Assembly (NCBI GenBank): GCA_023634235.1
Contig: JAMKCF010000001.1
Coordinates: 15,510,258 to 15,574,257 of the forward strand
Direction: 5' to 3'
From: Pisaster brevispinus
Taxonomy: Eukaryota > Echinodermata > Asteroidea > Forcipulatida > Asteriidae
Length of the DNA stretch: 64,000 nucleotides
A model generated the notes under the pieces. It saw only the letters and a list, made by a program, of their open reading frames with translations, was not told the DNA's origin and searched no databases. Within the stretch, counting starts at the first letter, position 1. Every line of letters begins with the position of its first letter. The position numbers and the translations under genes are program-made. This document shows, in pieces, positions 49,080 through 59,583 of the stretch.

Positions 49080-49546
49080 GCTTGGTATATCTGAATTGCT
49101 TGTTCTACAGCTTTTTTAAGTGAAATCATGTCATACTCTTCTAAACTTGGATCATTTTCATTAAACGTTCCAGTCACAGGTTCCCCGTAATTCATACTGA
49201 AGTTGCTTTCATACACATTTAAATCGGTTGGTAACTCACTAACAAGCAGATACTCATTACTCATGGTTGAACTTCTCTGTAAAAAAACATATAACTCATT
49301 ACCAGTATTCAGCACATTGTCCATTTCATTCATTTGCCAATATTTCAAACACTTTGTCTGACTTCTCATAATAGCACTAAGGCTCATTGCCACACATTGC
49401 TTTCCACTGTTCCTTCCAAATCTAACATCACCTTGATGACAACTGCCTTGTACAACCAATGTTTGATCAATTACCTTATGGTTACTATTAACAGTTTCAC
49501 ATTTCATTTTGGCAGGTTTCAACTCACATGCATCTTTGAATGTCAT
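49043..49546 (-). pseudogene. Peptidase C76-like cysteine protease segment of the Helentron
   Basis: Contains QGSCHQGDVRFGRNSGKQC then VAMSLSAIM, followed by LKYWQMNEMDNVLNTGNELY and YLLVSELPTDLNVYE. A Gly/Gln-Cys motif ~15 residues after a small-residue strand, followed by the NTGNELY-type phrase, is how I recognise the C76-like (papain-fold deubiquitinase) segment that precedes OTU in some Helitron-like polyproteins. Open reading continues upstream to about 49,610, so the ATG at 49,546 need not be the start. It ends at a one-base shift into the OTU frame. The family name is from memory of the motif, less certain than OTU. Confidence 0.55.
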
Positions 49547-50066
49547 TTTGTGGCTCTCATTGTTTGTATGTGTATCAGCCTTTCTCTTCGATGTGTGTCT
49601 AGGACATTCTTTTAATATTGTTGTATCTTTCTCTATGATTCACTGTTTCCATCTGCTTTTTAGATTTCTTCGGTCCAACTTCAATCACATCAAATTCACA
49701 TTCAGGTGCTTCTTTCTTGAGTAGTTTTTGGAGCATTACTGGTACTATGTGTTTTTGCTTTTACAGTCTCATTAATGAACAGCAACGATCTAGAATTTTG
49801 AGATCTTGTAACCATTTTTGGCGACACTTCAGATTGTGTTCTGTCACGTTCTTTGTCTTTAAACTTTGATTTACAGCTTACACTTGGCTTATCGGAGGAA
49901 GTTGAATTTGTTTTTTTCTTTCTTAAGTTGTAACCACCAGTTTGTTTTCTCAATGACTGCTTACTTCTGTTCGGTTCAACATACCCGTGTTCTGCCAATG
50001 ATGAGCTATGTATTCTTGCTTTCTTCTTTGCATCCATCTGATCCATAAACCCATCAGTGAAATACT

Positions 50067-50098
50067 GGTCCATTCCATTATGGGTCCATTCCATTATG
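50067..50098 (-). repeat. 16-bp tandem duplication causing a frameshift
   Basis: GGTCCATTCCATTATG occurs at 50,067-50,082 and again at 50,083-50,098; 16 is not a multiple of 3, so the PHD frame breaks here. Confidence 0.92.
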
Positions 50099-51160
50099 TG
50101 CCAACTCAAAAATATTCTCATCTGTAGATATACCAAAATTATGAAACAAAGTGTCACTGTAATTACCATGTCCACAATTACGGCAAACCCAAGTGAATGT
50201 CTTACAAATCAAATGTTTCTCCATATCCAAAAAACCTGAACAACTAGTGTGAAACCACACACAACATTTATCACATTGCATCTTCCTTGTGCCACATTTA
50301 TCAATTTTATCACAAAGCCAACAGATAGATGAATTGCCATGGTCTACAACTTTTAACTCCTGGAGTTGTTGTTTTCCAAATTCACAAGTCTTTCTCTTCT
50401 TACCAGCTTTTGACCTTATCTTGTCTTTCAATATATTTTTGACTTTCTTTGCTCGCCTATCTTGATCTGCATTAATTATTTTGTTGATAGTTCTTCTTGT
50501 ATGGCTAAATATGGTTTTCTTCAGTTCTTCATGTGTATGTCTATCAACCTTTTTCATACCAACTTCTACAGATTTACCATTTTTGCGATAATTATACATC
50601 ATGCGTTTCTTGGACTTTTTGGTTACTCTTGTGTGGCTCGGTACTGTGTATCCACTTGTTTGAATCTTCCTATTCTTTTTCTGGCGTTTGTGGCTCTTCT
50701 TACATGTACATATTTCAATTACTTTCCTTTTCAATGAACGAGGACACCTCTGCTTCACTGGTACTACAAACATCACATTCATCTTTATCATACTTTTCTT
50801 ATATACATGATGCTTGCCAGTCTTCTCAAAAGTGCGATGACCTCTATGTCTCTCCATTTGGTACACATTTTGATTACTTTGATTCTTATGTTTCCGAGGG
50901 CCAGTTTTGTGAATCTTAAATGGACTGTTCTCTCTCTGCTTTTCATCACTTCTGTCATAGCTTCTACAGTTTTGGAGACTTTTTCCTTGCCACTTAAGCT
51001 CAACATTGTCCTTACTTTTCTCAGGCCTCTCATTGTTTTCAACCTTATCATGCTCATAACTTTCCATCTTACCATTTTCATGACTTTGATTCTCAAGCTT
51101 TTCATCAATCTGATACTTCATATGATTTTCATGTTTCATATAATTTCTATCATCATTACA

Positions 51161-51328
51161 ATGTTTATCAATCATATCATTACAACGTTCATCAATCATA
51201 TCATTACAACATTCATCAATCATATCATTACAACATTCATCAATCATATCATTACAACGTTTATCAATCATATCATTACAACGTTCATCAATCATATCAT
51301 TACAACGTTCATCAATCATATCATTACA
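51161..51328 (-). repeat. 24-bp tandem repeat encoding CNDMIDER, seven units
   Basis: Seven in-frame 24-base units encode CNDMIDER, CNDMIDER, CNDMIDKR, CNDMIDEC, CNDMIDEC, CNDMIDER and CNDMIDKH. A partial CND follows. Confidence 0.95.
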
Positions 51329-51568
51329 ACTTTTTTGGCTGTCACTGATAGCCTGCACATCTGCAAGTTTCTCAGTAACGTCCTCAAGCATAGACACTTG
51401 AGTACTTTGTGAAAAGGAAGAATAGATCACAGAAGAACAAACACAAGTGGACAAAAAAGTGGTCAAGTCAGAAAGAAACACACATCTGTCAGAGAACATC
51501 CTTCCAGTCCACCTCAGACATCGCAAAGCCACCTCCTCTTCTCTCAAAGCTACATGGTATTTCGGCAT

Positions 51569-53179
51569 CTAGTTCTGAAAAATAACAGAACAAAACAAAC
51601 CCAATGTGTTAATGCATTGACTGTGTATAAAAAAAAAAAATGTATATTTATGATGAAACAACTATGAGAACTCAATCGCTATGGCCACAGAAATTCCAAA
51701 TTGAAATTGGTTGCACTTCCATTGCATTGTTTGTAATTTTGTAATGTTCTGTTTATGTTTGCTAGCAAATAAAATGAAATATAGCACATCCAATTACAGA
51801 CCAACATGCTGCATGCATTTACCCTGCAAGTGGTGATATCACTTTGCCAAACAATACCCAACAGAACAACAAAGATTATACATAGAAACAGGCAATTTGT
51901 AACCATTTCAACTCACTTGTTCACACTCACAGGCCTACTACAGTAAAATAATTATTTTTCAAAATGTAAATAAAAACATTTCTTAATAAATGTATTAAAA
52001 AAGTGAAAGCTTCCATGAAAGCTACACCTTTCAAGAAACACCTTAATGAAATAATGATAAATCCCCCAACTTTGTCAAAGATAAAATGACTATTGCACAA
52101 GTTTTCTAGAAAAAACTTGCTGCCTAATTATCAACAAAAAAATACCACTGACAAAGTCACAACGCACTGTCCATGCTGACTATCTAATCCAGGTTGAGTA
52201 CTTTAAGTTTCTTAAATCTAATCTTTATTTTAACTTGTGTCGGTCATGTCGGTATGTCCAACTCTCAACCTAAATAAAAGACTCAGACAACTGTTGACGT
52301 TACAAAATCACAACTAATAAACAAACAAAATACATCATACATGAACAATAAATGTAAAGTTTTCCAGAGAATTTTACAATTATAAAGCTACATAAAAATA
52401 ACTCCCATTAGGCCAATCCACTTTGTATCCTTGGCCGGCCCAAACACTTGTAAACTAAATGCAATCAACGTGTGATGGGATGTTTTTAAAAAACATTTGC
52501 CATGCCAGCAGACGGGGTATCTACAAACATGACAAGTAGCATTCGATCAGTAAGTTTCAACTATTGGAGCCCTGCCGGACCAAAACCACAACAGGCAAGG
52601 CAATTTGACTACAGCACACCCCCGTCCCCCCCATACATGTGTTCAATTTCAAAGCATTCATATAAACGGAGAAACCCTTCACTATGATGAGTATGACTAT
52701 GCCAGAAACACGAATAATGAAGATGATTTCCTACTCAAAGTCAACAATTTCTCTGAAAAGCTAAGAGGCTATGACATCTGACAGATAAACAAAATCACAC
52801 AAAAAGTATCACTCAAAGAACGATCAAATTTGATTCACAAACAGCAGGAAAAAAACGAAAGCAAAACTCCATCATTGGTTTTTAGATTCCCCAATTTTAT
52901 GAGACTAAGCCTATGCTTTTCAGAGTTCAAGAAAACAAATTTGATTTCGTCTATCAATTACACGATTTACAAATACATTCACATCAACTATAAAACACGA
53001 CTAATAAAGGTACTAATATATCCCTGATATAAATAACATGTATACAAACAACAAGCTAAACACATGAAAAATATTTACTCTTCTTCACACAAGTGCTGTA
53101 ACATTATTTACCTTCGATTGGCAACTCAACTATGACTGTTTACACGAGGGATCAAGTAGATAGTTAATAACGAACATTA
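51569..53179. other. Upstream of the PHD frame; nothing recognised
   Basis: AT-rich, read on both strands. Short frames only (51,679-51,906 minus; 52,502-52,687 plus) without motifs. It could hold the true 5' end or promoter of Helentron copy 2. I find no second copy in the window to compare with. Confidence 0.45.
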
Positions 53180-53308
53180 GGCCGTGTCCGAAACGGCGAC
53201 TTCGGCTAGAGCTACGGCTAGATTGCCCGCGTCTGCCTATTCTTCAACACTGGCAGACGCGCTGATCTAGCTGTAGCTGTAGCCGAAGTCGCCGTTTCGG
53301 ACACGGCC
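53180..53308. mobile_element. Foldback element 1 (129 bp, 43-bp arms)
   Basis: Arms 53,180-53,222 and 53,266-53,308 are reverse complements with two mismatches. A second stem inside (GCGTCTGCC / GGCAGACGC) extends the fold almost across the whole element. Short, GC-rich and hairpin-shaped: a MITE-like foldback. Confidence 0.88.
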
Positions 53309-53379
53309 ATACTACTATGCTATGCTACAAAGTCTACGTACGCGACAATCCAGCCTCGTTTTCATTGATATACGACAAC

Positions 53380-53560
53380 AACCTCGTTCCCAGTGGTGAA
53401 CGCCATTTCCTTTTCGTCTTAGAATGCATTGGTCGATCATAGCCATCATAGGCCAACCTCGTTCCCAGGGGTGATCGATCTCGCCGCGCCATTTTTTTCC
53501 CAGCATGCCTTGCTCGATCATAATGACGAGAGGTATCGATACGACGCACTGCCCATGGTA
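53380..53560. promoter_or_regulatory. Third copy of the promoter-like block
   Basis: CCTCGTTCCCAG (53,456 and an earlier form at 53,382), GATCGATCTCGCCGCGCCAT and CCCAGCATGCCTTGC (53,499-53,513) match the 21.2 and 22.2 kb blocks. The continuation GTATCGATAC ... GCCCATGGTAG matches the 22.3 kb copy only. It lies about 1.8 kb upstream of the minus-strand PHD frame; a link is speculative. Confidence 0.5.
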
Positions 53561-53572
53561 GTGAGGCTGATC

Positions 53573-53751
53573 ATAGGCCCTTTTCGAAACGACTAGATTT
53601 GGCTTTGGATTCGGCTCTCAGGTTAGCTTTGCCCCGCCGGTTGTTTTGCCTATAGTGCGTGCTTCGGGTATACGCGCTCAGGGCTTCAGACGAAAGAACG
53701 GAGCCTCAAAGCCGAATCCAAAGCCGAAGCCGTGATTTCGAATAGGACCAT
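53573..53751. mobile_element. Foldback element 2 (about 180 bp)
   Basis: The left arm carries GGCTTTGGATTCGGCTCTCAGG, the right arm CCTCAAAGCCGAATCCAAAGCC, with outer ends ATAGG...TTTTCGAAA and TTTCGAATAGGACCAT also roughly complementary. Its GAAACG/CGGCT vocabulary resembles foldback element 1. Confidence 0.75.
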
Positions 53752-53960
53752 AGCCTCCGGAAATGTAGCCTTTAGTCAAGGCGCACGCGGCACCCCCACA
53801 TCAAACATGACCCCAGATATAGCGCACGAAAAAAACCAGCGCGAGCGCCCCCAGATGTCAAGCACGACCCCAGATATCACGCACGAAAAAAGACCAGCGC
53901 GAGCGGCGAAACCTAGCCGCGTGATATCTGGAGGTGCCGCCGCCGCCGCGTGCAACTTGA
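53752..53960. repeat. GC-rich stretch with a tandem pair and imperfect inverted ends
   Basis: GACCCCAGATAT(A/C)(G/A)CGCACGAAAAAA and ACCAGCGCGAGCG recur at about 53,809-53,847 and 53,869-53,903. The outer text GCACGCGGCAC (53,780) and GTGCCGCCGCCGCCGCGTGC (53,934) is partly complementary. Confidence 0.55.
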
Positions 53961-54690
53961 TTAAAAGCTACTGGCAATGTGACTTTTTATTTAAATTCAG
54001 ATGTTCATTCCCATTTTACCCGCCAAGCTTCTAATTTTCATATTCCTTACACTCGTACGTCCCTTGCTCATAAAACTATTAAACATAAGGGACCCATGCT
54101 CTGGAACATGCTTAACAAACAACTTAGAGTCTCCGAAAGTTTATCTATATTTAACGTGTCTTTAAACCTGACACATTGGAATCTTACTGTTGATGAGTGT
54201 CTAATATATACATGTACGTGTACTTATATAATCTAAACTGGTATTTTAGTGCTGACCGAGAATGGGTGGTCTCGTCTGATGGGGATCCTCACCCACATAG
54301 CCCATTTCCATGCGTGTTAATATTCCCTCCGTGGGATCCCCTGGGTGTGATCACTCATTCTCGTTTGGTAATTTACTGGTAGACCTGCAAGGCCGTTGTG
54401 TTAGTTTTAGTCCACTGTTTCGCTTTCGTCCTTCGTCTGTTAGTTTTAAAGTGATCTACTTAAAATAATTGTTTGAGTACATGCTTGTGCATTGAGACCT
54501 ATATTATACTATTTTTTTCCTTAGTGACTCGACTCGACCACAGACCTTTTGATTCACCTAATTGTTATTATCCGTCTCAGTGCAAATGCATGTCTTTAGG
54601 GACCATTGCCTACAAGCTCTACTTCTTACATGGATCCCTCTGCAGTGCCATGTTTAATTTAATCTTTTTTTTTTAAATCTATACTGTTAA
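53961..54690 (+). mobile_element. 5'-truncated non-LTR retrotransposon tail
   Basis: Frame 53,979-54,236 encodes the C-terminal end of a reverse-transcriptase ORF: SHFTRQASNFHIPYTRTSLA, then HKGPMLWNMLNKQLRVSESL. This H-x-TR ... G-x-x-LWN-x-L pattern is the usual C-terminus of CR1/L2/Rex-type ORF2. Upstream domains are absent, as expected for 5' truncation by incomplete reverse transcription. The 3' UTR runs to about 54,690, where a T-run precedes the satellite. No poly-A tail or target-site duplication was identified. Confidence 0.68.
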
Positions 54691-56880
54691 GTTGTATTGC
54701 TTATATTATATCAATCAACTGTTTAAAATCACTAATAAGAACAAATGTACAAATTTTAGGCTTTGTAACTGGCAATTTCTATACATTGTTTCCGTAAATG
54801 TTATGGGTATAATGCTGTCATAACCTTCAAATCATCTACCTGTCATTATTTACGAATAAATCATCAAATTTATAAAAACACACTTTGAAAGTAATTTCAA
54901 CAACAAACAAACTCAAATGCTGCCAAACCTGCTGCAAACCTAGCGCACCGATAACAACAATGGAAGATGTTGTGACCTTTCGTACTACTTACCTACTTCT
55001 TGAAACTGTTATTTCTTTATCCATATTTCTTGATTTAATATCGTATTGGACATACCTGTTTCCAGAATTTCGAACACAAAATATAAATTACTTGACAGTC
55101 TCAATAATTTTACACACTTTCACAAACTTGCTCGATGTATCAAGTGTTGAAAATGACTCCTAAGACCATTATGATCGACTTTTGGTTTAAGAAAATAGCA
55201 ACTTCATTGCGTAATTTTCTTAGAAATGTTAATGGTAATGCTGCCGAGATCTCTAAATCATTTATCTGTTAATATTGACTAAAGTACCAAGTCCGAATAA
55301 ATCCACAAACTTATAAAAACAGATTTTTAAGGCAATTTGAAAACAAAACACTTTAAGTTGCTAAACTGGAATCACACAGACCTAACGTGCCGTGTGCAAC
55401 AAGGAGAAGATGTTGTGACCTTTGAACTACTCATCTACTTCCAGATAGTGTTTTAGCTTTATCCAAATTAGTGGGGTTTCTTTCATATTAGCACACTTTT
55501 TTCTGAATGTCTATAAACAAATGTTAAATTTGTGACAATCTCTTCAATTTCACGAACTTTCAAAAAACTTGCTTGTTATATCAACTGTTTAAAATGACTT
55601 CTAAGACAACGGTACCAACTTTTGGTTACATAAATGGCAATTTCAGCACGTAATTTCACAAAAATAATATGATTAATGCTGTCAAGACCTATAAATCATC
55701 TATCTGTCATTATTTGCTTAGGTGCCAAGCCCTAATAAAGTATATGATTTATAAAAACACACTTTTAAAGCAATATCAGAAACAAAGAAACTCAAATGTC
55801 ATCCCTAATACAACTGAGCGTGCCGTGTGCAATTAAAAGAAGGTACAGTTGCCTTTCGAACTAGTTTTTGTTTTATCTAAATTTTGTGATTTATTTTCGT
55901 ATTAACACACCTTTTAGTTAATTATTTGGACACAAATGCCAAATCCATAACAATCCCTCTAATCTCACGATTTTTCACAAACTTGATCACAGTATCAATT
56001 GTTTAAAATGACTTATAAGACCAAATTTGGTTTAAAAATGGAAATTTCTATACGTTATTTCACAAATATGTTTTTGGTAAAGCTAATATTGTAATTGTTT
56101 TCTTAGATCATCTCAGATCATCTACCTGTCATTATTTACTTAGGTGGCATTTTCGAATATATCACCAAATTTATAAAAACACACTTTGAAGGTAATATCA
56201 GAAACAAACAAACTCAAAAGCCGCCAAACCTGCTGCAAACCTAGCGCACCGATTACAACAAGGAGAAGATGTGACCTTTCGTACTACTAACCTACTTCTT
56301 GAAACTGTTATTTCTTTATCCATATTTCGTGATTTTCTTGTGTATTGACAAACCTTTTTACTGAATTTCTGTACACAAATATCAAATCCCTGACAGTCTC
56401 AATAATTTTACACACTTTAACAAACTTGTTCGATGTATCAAGTATTTAAAATGACTCCTTAAGACCAAATGTGACTATTGGCTTAAGAAAATAGCAATTC
56501 CAATGCAAAATTGTACATATATGTTAAAAGAAATACTGTCACAACCTCTAAATCATCAACCTGTTAACATTCACTAAACTGTCAAGTCCGAAATTATCAC
56601 CAAATTTATAAAAACACATTTTTAAGGCAATTTGTGAAACACAGAACTCAATTGCAAATCAGAATCACACAGACCTAACGTGCCATGTGCAACAAAAAAA
56701 AGATGTTGTGACCTTTGAACTACTCATCTTCTTCCAGATAGTGTTTTAGCTTTATCCAAATTAGTGTTTTTTTTTCATATAAACACACTTGTTTTCTGAA
56801 TGTCTATAAACAAATGTTAAATTTGTGACAATCTTTTCAATTTCACGAACTTTCCAAAAACTTGCTCGGTGTAACAACTG
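54691..56880. repeat. Satellite with trimeric higher-order repeat, left part
   Basis: Monomers of about 416-443 bp can be phased on TTTAAAATGACT: 54,726 (diverged), 55,149, 55,590, 56,006, 56,449. Three monomer types. Type A/D carries GCCAAACCTGCTGCAAACCT and GTACTACT(T/A)ACCTACTTC. Type B carries CACAGACCTAACGTGCC and ACTACTCATCT(A/T)CTTCCAG. Type C carries GAGCGTGCCGTGTGCAATTA and CCTTTCGAACTAG. The order is A, B, C, A, B, then the DIRS-order insertion. Open frames in it are shadows. Confidence 0.88.
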
Positions 56881-56989
56881 TTTATCCTGGACAAACAATG
56901 AAATACTCATGACACAAAACATTTGATGCTCAATGTCTCGCACGGACAGGGTCAAAATTTATTTCTTCAATTCTACTCTTTTTGGTCAA

Positions 56990-57628
56990 AAGAAACATTT
57001 CAACAATCAAAGGAGTCAGCCAACTCTATGAAAGGGGTTTAATCAAAAGTGGACGAAATGCCACTACACACAATTCTTTTCCTCCAGTGATAAGACTTGA
57101 GGAACTTCCTGATGTCTATCAGGAATCCAAGAATTATTAAATTCAAATAAGTTCGCCGCGGACTTACATAACATAACCAAAATACACGGCTTTGGAAGTG
57201 TCTACTCCAAGGCACTAACTCCACTCGGTGATGAGACCGGTGAAGCCAAAGGGAGCAAGCAATGAAAGCAATCATATGAGATTTAATGGCTGACACCTTA
57301 ATTCTTGTCTCTTGTTATAATTATATACATCACCTGCTCCGAGCGTCTGCCGAAGCATTTCTTGCAGGATTCTACCTGAAAGAAACTATGACATCAGGAT
57401 ATTTATTTATATTTTATCATCTTTTAATTAAATTGTACAAACCACCAAACAAGTTGCCTGTCATACAATGCGAGCAACTTGCCTAAACCCCCTCCCTCCC
57501 CTCCCTAATTTGTACCACGTAGTTGGGGTTTAATTAATTCTTTGAATCTGTAAGGAGGTTGTTTATTTATTTATCCTTTCTTTCTATGATTTTTTTTATT
57601 TTATTTTTTTTTCCATAATTTGTGGTAC
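56990..57628. other. Left-end non-coding part of the DIRS-order element
   Basis: No recognised protein. Contains CCTCCCTCCCCTCCC at 57,490 and T-rich runs to 57,612. Likely 3' UTR and terminal repeats of the minus-strand element. Confidence 0.4.
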
Positions 57629-58240
57629 TTACACATCTGCTGACCCTGCTGGGTATGAGAAGCTGCCTGGATTTTCATTGAAAAGTGTTAACGCTTGTGA
57701 TAATGTTTGTCTGAACACGTAGGAACCAATTCTGAGGGGTGTGTGCCATCCCATTTGTATATGGGTTTACCATCTACCCTTAGGTTGCTTCTGTTGAACA
57801 CACTTGAGTGAGTGATCACATGAACATTTGTTTTGATCTCCTCTCGGCAAATCTTGTGCGCTGTCTTATTGACATTTCTAGTGGCTGCTAGCCCTGCCCC
57901 TTTCTTTATTTCATCGGCGTATGCCAATCTTATCATGATATCCGACCAGATAATTCTAGTGTGAGGCAGAAGCTGGCGGATACCCTTGATATTTTCTTTC
58001 ACCCGTTTACTTATCTCCCATGTGGAACTTTTGAGAAAATCATTAGTCCCCAAGTGGAGAATGAGTGTAGTTGGAGCGTGGCTTTTGTTCATCAGCCGGA
58101 GTAGACGACCATTCAGGCCAGCGCATCTTGCTCCTGAAAGACCCGACCAAATAGTGTGTCCTCCTCCAGTTAACTGGTCTCCATTCTTTCCCGCATTGGG
58201 AACGATCGAGTCCCCCATTACCCACGTAGTCATTGAATCT
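57629..58240 (-). pseudogene. SGNH/GDSL hydrolase of the DIRS-order element
   Basis: WVMGDSIV supplies block I (GDS, catalytic Ser), LHLGTND block III (Asn) and KWDGTHPSE the block V Asp/His pair, all in order over about 180 residues; a complete SGNH esterase core. The reading begins after a minus-strand AG acceptor (TTAATTTTTCAG) near 58,241, which suggests it is a spliced exon; the ATG about 10 bases inside could also start it. A one-base loss just after HPSEL (about 57,730) diverts the frame to an early stop; the alternative frame continues SYVFRQTLSQALTLFNE to TAA at 57,631-57,629. Its substrate is unknown. I recall SGNH domains in some Ngaro/DIRS elements. Confidence 0.8.
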
Positions 58241-58308
58241 GAAAAATTAAGAGAAAGAAAACACAACAGCAACGAGTACCTACTTCTTGATCTGCTGCAT
58301 TTACTACG

Positions 58309-58309
<1 letters not shown>

Positions 58310-58355
<46 letters not shown>
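58310..58355. repeat. (GTT)n microsatellite
   Basis: About 15 uninterrupted trinucleotide units between the recombinase and SGNH parts, followed by TTTTGTTTTG. Open frames across it on both strands are artefacts. Confidence 0.97.
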
Positions 58356-58412
58356 TGTTTTGTTTTTTCACAAAGGTAGCTAGTGAATAAAATACATCTC
58401 TATTTTATTTGA

Positions 58413-58590
58413 TGAAAGTGTCATACTTTCTACATTCCACTTGGTGTATACCTGCGAAAAGAACATTCATTTTTTATATTTTTATTTATTTTATTTATTA
58501 ATACATAATAATGTGCCTCTTCTCCCTTGTTGAAAGTGTCTTACTCACAACATTTCCACATGATGTCTACCTGCAGAAGGACAGTTTAAG
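58413..58590. repeat. Two about 58-bp direct repeats between recombinase and SGNH parts
   Basis: TGAAAGTGTC(A/T)TACT ... CATTTCCAC ... T(A/C)TACCTGC(G/A) starts at 58,413 and again at 58,531. They could be part of split terminal repeats or a local duplication; I found no third copy at the element ends. Confidence 0.6.
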
Positions 58591-58660
58591 TTAAACTAAT
58601 TAATACAAGCCTTTCATTGTCATAAATGGGACTTGCAATCATTATTAAATAATACAGTAA

Positions 58661-59583
58661 CTACAACATTCGGTGTGGTCTCACGTAAATTTGAAATGCA
58701 GAGGACTTCCACCGTCCCATTTCCTTAATTTCATCTTCCGAGAAGCCATTCTGAGAAGCCATTGTGGCTGCTCCAATTCTGAAGCTATGTGAGCTATATT
58801 TTTTCTGGAGGTAGACCTATCAACATAATTCCCTGTTTCAGTATGTGATTACATTGATATGATGTCAGTGGTTCCCCATTAAAGTGAATCAACAGCGGTC
58901 CCTGATGACTTGGTCTGACCTGTAGGAAATCTGACATGGCTTTTACAGGGCAGACATCTAGGTCCCGTGCACTTTCTATTCTTAAATAGGAAGTTACACC
59001 TCTCTGATCGGTTTTTGAATATCTAATTCGTAGTTGCATGAATGTTGTCTGTGCATTTTTGATTGATACGTCCTGTTGAGATAGGACTCTATCAGACTCA
59101 GCTTTCTTGCTGCTGCATGTGAACTCCCCCACCCGTAAGAACCCCAAAAATGCCAATGTAAATGCTGCTCTAAATAGCAGCTGTTCATAGTGTGATTTGC
59201 ATAGGGATGGCAGCACTCTTGTCAATTGTTTTAGTATGTTATACGTGATAGGATGTCTAATATCCATCTGTGGATTATCTCGCCTGCATCCCTCCTTAAT
59301 CTTCTTAATTATAAAATTATCTGATGGGTCTCTCCACCCATTAGCCTTGTGCGCAAATGCTATAGCTGCCAAGTGCGCGTTTATTGTCGCTGCTGAGAAC
59401 CCTGATATTGACAGGTGCGAAATATATAATATCAAGTCTTGCACTGAGGCTGGCCACACTGATCCCAAATTATACAAATGCCTAAATTGTATGAATGACT
59501 CTAGACTACTTGTATATGATGTCCATGTTGCTGGTGCTAATGCAGACTTAAATAAACGATGGGCTTCCTTGTTCAGATTGTAA
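58661..59583 (-). pseudogene. Tyrosine recombinase of the DIRS-order element
   Basis: A phage-integrase-type recombinase that inserts the circular cDNA. The N-terminal SAM-like region (FKSALAPATWTSYTSSLESF; YISHLSISGFSAATINAHLA) is followed by the catalytic domain: Arg in FLGFLRVGEFTCSS, Lys in RYSKTDQRG, H-x-x-R in SHSFRIGAATMAS and Tyr in FQIYVRP, ending at TAG 58,663-58,661. The frame overlaps the end of the RNase H frame (59,573) in another phase, so its start is not defined. One extra A in a six-A run (58,799-58,804, T on plus) shifts the frame just before the HxxR motif; this may be a real mutation or a sequencing error. Confidence 0.87.

Larger units (their letters stand above)
36130..51568 (-). 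mobile_element. Helentron copy 2, near full length but inactivated
   Basis: Coding order on the minus strand: PHD-finger frame (51,568-49,702), C76-like protease (49,546-49,043), OTU protease (49,079-47,892), basic 18-residue repeats, DUF6570-like and Rep HUH part (47,917-45,501), then helicase and endonuclease (44,262-41,235), then the non-coding 3' region to about 36,130. A 1,238-bp LTR-like insertion splits it at 44,263-45,500. Rep, Pif1-type helicase and AP-like endonuclease together identify a Helentron. The 5' end could lie beyond 51,568; I cannot see a terminal motif. Confidence 0.85.
49702..51568 (-). pseudogene. PHD-finger protein at the 5' end of Helentron copy 2
   Basis: Starts at ATG 51,568 (MPKYHVALREE). 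Frame 1 runs to 50,078 (496 residues): an 8-residue Cys-rich repeat (residues 81-136), a long basic middle region, then a PHD finger at residues 416-466 (CWLCDKIDKCG, MQCDKCCVWFHTSC, TWVCRNCG; Cys4-His-Cys3). PHD fingers usually read histone tails and occur in some Helentron and CR1-type proteins. A 16-bp tandem duplication at 50,067-50,098 shifts the frame; frame 2 (50,175-49,702) continues with QMDAKKKARIHSSSLAEHGY and a basic tail. The next 150 bases toward the protease are also shifted. It may be a separate protein or the N-terminus of the polyprotein. Confidence 0.78.

Noticed and set aside
50807..51412. 201-residue plus-strand frame with hydrophobic repeats
   Set aside because: Reverse-strand shadow of the CNDMIDER repeat and the basic PHD protein; no domain.
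54885..55163. 92-residue plus-strand frame
   Set aside because: It is one satellite monomer; other monomers do not keep the frame.
57039..57486. Frames on both strands left of the SGNH domain
   Set aside because: No motif and no continuity with the element's genes; could be UTR.
57986..58390. Long plus-strand frame opposite the SGNH domain
   Set aside because: It owes its length to the (GTT)n microsatellite (poly-Val) and shadows the SGNH frame.
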